From NCBI RefSeq assembly GCF_035590735.1, contig NZ_CP141595.1:3806001-3870000 (forward strand): 64,000 nt of DNA, read 5' to 3'. The DNA comes from Rossellomorea aquimaris. GTDB taxonomy: Bacteria; Bacillota; Bacilli; Bacillales; Bacillaceae_B. The translations under genes were made by a program, and so were the position numbers. This document shows positions 63,889 to 64,000 of this stretch, piece after piece. Numbering within the stretch: position 1 is the first letter of the stretch; each line of letters starts with the position of its first letter. Below the pieces are notes generated by a model. That model worked only from the letters and a program-made list of their open reading frames with translations. It had not been told where the DNA came from and did no database searches.

Positions 63889-64000
63889 TTATTTCTTCTT
63901 TTTGCGTTTGCTTCGAGGCGCATTTTCAAAGTGTTTCTTATTCGTCTTTTTCTTCTTGTTGTTTTTCGGTGGACGCGTTGACCATTCCCCGTCCTTTTTT
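63889..64000 (-). CDS. rnr: Ribonuclease R, C-terminal end (partial)
   Basis: The final 36 codons of a minus-strand gene that continues beyond the window. They encode a lysine-rich tail (DGEWSTRPPKNNKKKK, then NKKHFENAPRSKRKKK, stop). The order rnr-smpB-ssrA is standard in Bacillus, and RNase R has such a basic tail there. The identification rests on this context and composition. Confidence 0.8.
   Translation of the reverse strand, partial: KKDGEWSTRPPKNNKKKKTNKKHFENAPRSKRKKKK

Overview
The window is a stretch of chromosome from a spore-forming Bacillaceae bacterium. The evidence is a CotF-type spore coat protein, a SipW/TasA-type pair, a cytochrome aa3-600 quinol oxidase operon, an SAM-I (S-box) riboswitch, the rnr-smpB-ssrA order, AGGAGG-type ribosome sites and U-tailed terminators after most genes. 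Protein similarities recalled from memory suggest a Rossellomorea- or Bacillus-like genus, but the species cannot be fixed from the sequence alone.

Left part (0-28 kb): a divergent MarR regulator and MFS transporter pair, a TIM-barrel isomerase, an HxlR regulator with a quinone oxidoreductase, a neutral protease (M4), then a seven-gene leftward operon at 17.7-8.0 kb. Six of its genes follow the order of the rhizobactin rhbABCDEF operon: aminotransferase, decarboxylase, synthetase, acetyltransferase, monooxygenase, synthetase. No acyl-tail gene is visible, so the predicted product is a schizokinen-type citrate/diaminopropane hydroxamate siderophore. The seventh gene is an aspartokinase, which would supply the aspartate-semialdehyde precursor. 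Two Fur boxes overlap the promoter. An amidinotransferase-fold hydrolase, an amino-acid permease, a LysE exporter, a spore coat protein and an L,D-transpeptidase follow. A hom-lysC operon behind an SAM riboswitch, with a second aspartokinase, ends this part.

Middle part (28-53 kb): a protein-degradation island, nearly all on the minus strand. It holds four very large secreted subtilases (1141-1392 aa). Three of them carry a cohesin-like domain, a carboxypeptidase-regulatory-like domain and a type I dockerin-like repeat in the same chain. The island also holds a stand-alone I9 propeptide lipoprotein, a SipW signal peptidase with a TasA/camelysin-like protein, and three paralogous HTH-TPR regulators of the PlcR/NprR (RRNPP) type. 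The layout suggests peptide- or cell-density-controlled extracellular proteolysis, perhaps with proteases assembled into a complex. Aspartate ammonia-lyase follows it.

Right part (53-64 kb): a second Fur-box operon (IucB-like acetyltransferase plus esterase), two families of GC-rich palindromic repeats, qoxABCD, then ssrA, smpB and the 3' end of rnr. The tmRNA gene is split in its T-loop by a 275-nt ORF-less group I intron. The intron has a P1 helix with the U.G splice-site pair, a GCAA-capped P2, an IC3-like P4-P6 strand and a canonical S element. This intron and the dockerin/cohesin protease island are the two most striking features of the window.
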